DNA of 5,986 bases, taken from assembly GCA_003486645.1 (NCBI GenBank), contig DNGI01000309.1:51026-57011 (forward strand), written 5' to 3'. This stretch comes from Cyanobacteria bacterium UBA11370. GTDB taxonomy: Bacteria > Cyanobacteriota > Cyanobacteriia > Cyanobacteriales > Coleofasciculaceae. The notes below the pieces were generated by a model that made no database searches, was not told where the DNA came from, and was given only the letters and a program-made list of their open reading frames with translations. Numbering within the stretch: the first letter of the stretch is position 1; each line of letters begins with the position of its first letter. Below, piece by piece: positions 5,926 through 5,986 of the stretch. A program made the position numbers and the translations under genes.

Positions 5926-5961
5926 TTTCTCCTCCTCTCCCCCTCTCCCCCTCTCCCTCTC
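5926..5961. repeat. 36-nt pure pyrimidine tract with CTCTCCCCC period
   Basis: Every base from 5926 to 5961 on the plus strand is C or T, and part of it is a 9-bp tandem unit of the type CTCTCCCCC. Mirror-like homopyrimidine tracts can form triplex DNA and tend to slip in replication. Similar CTCTCCCCC strings are common in intergenic DNA of large cyanobacterial genomes. No gene function is implied. Confidence 0.6.
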
Positions 5962-5986
5962 AATCTTTTTTAGGGATTCAACCAGA

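Larger units (their letters stand above)
5716..5986. other. Upstream region of the kinase gene
   Basis: No gene is supported here on either strand. On the minus strand a weak promoter-like pair precedes the kinase: TATAGA at 5747-5742 and TTCAGT at 5769-5764, spacer 16 bp, about 30 bp from the ATG. This is tentative. No Shine-Dalgarno-like sequence lies just before the ATG. Further out are the stacked palindromes at 5811-5838 and the pyrimidine tract at 5926-5961. Confidence 0.4.

Noticed and set aside
1..5986. CRISPR array, tRNA or rRNA genes
   Set aside because: No regularly spaced short repeats, cloverleaf-like segments or rRNA-like stretches were seen on reading both strands.

Overview
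The window looks like chromosomal DNA from a cyanobacterium, probably a filamentous or colony-forming one with a repeat-rich genome. The reasons are five copies of the octamer GCGATCGC (HIP1; at 1822, 2862, 3767, 4292 and 5515, where under 0.1 is expected by chance), a serine/threonine kinase with the Cys-rich N-terminal prefix common in cyanobacteria, moderately AT-rich coding DNA, and loose intergenic regions full of small palindromes and low-complexity tracts. I cannot name the species.

All four supported genes lie on the minus strand, so the reading order is right to left. (1) 5715-4240 encodes a membrane-bound Ser/Thr kinase: Cys4 prefix, complete kinase domain, Pro-rich linker, four C-terminal membrane segments. 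(2) Only 45 bp downstream, 4194-3196 encodes a PstS-like periplasmic binding domain tethered by an N-terminal membrane helix. (3) A 445-bp non-coding gap follows. It holds a probable 12-codon relic of another binding-protein gene, a 79-bp element with 15-bp terminal inverted repeats, and smaller palindromes. (4) 2750-1809 encodes a second tethered PstS-like protein. (5) From 1793 down to 1 lies a cassette bounded by two direct repeats of 134 bp (123/134 identical). Inside it are the head and tail of a gutted gene (1621-1444) and its intact paralogue (1391-177), a 404-residue exported or membrane-anchored protein made of two homologous domains, with no recognised function.

No transporter permease or ATPase gene (pstA/B/C-like) is present. 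Both binding proteins have an uncleaved-looking N-terminal helix and no lipobox. The most economical reading is therefore that the kinase and at least the adjacent binding protein form a ligand-sensing membrane signalling unit rather than an uptake system; this is inference. The locus also shows repeated duplication and decay: a second binding protein plus a relic tail, a two-domain protein plus a deleted paralogue, and paired direct repeats placed after consecutive genes.
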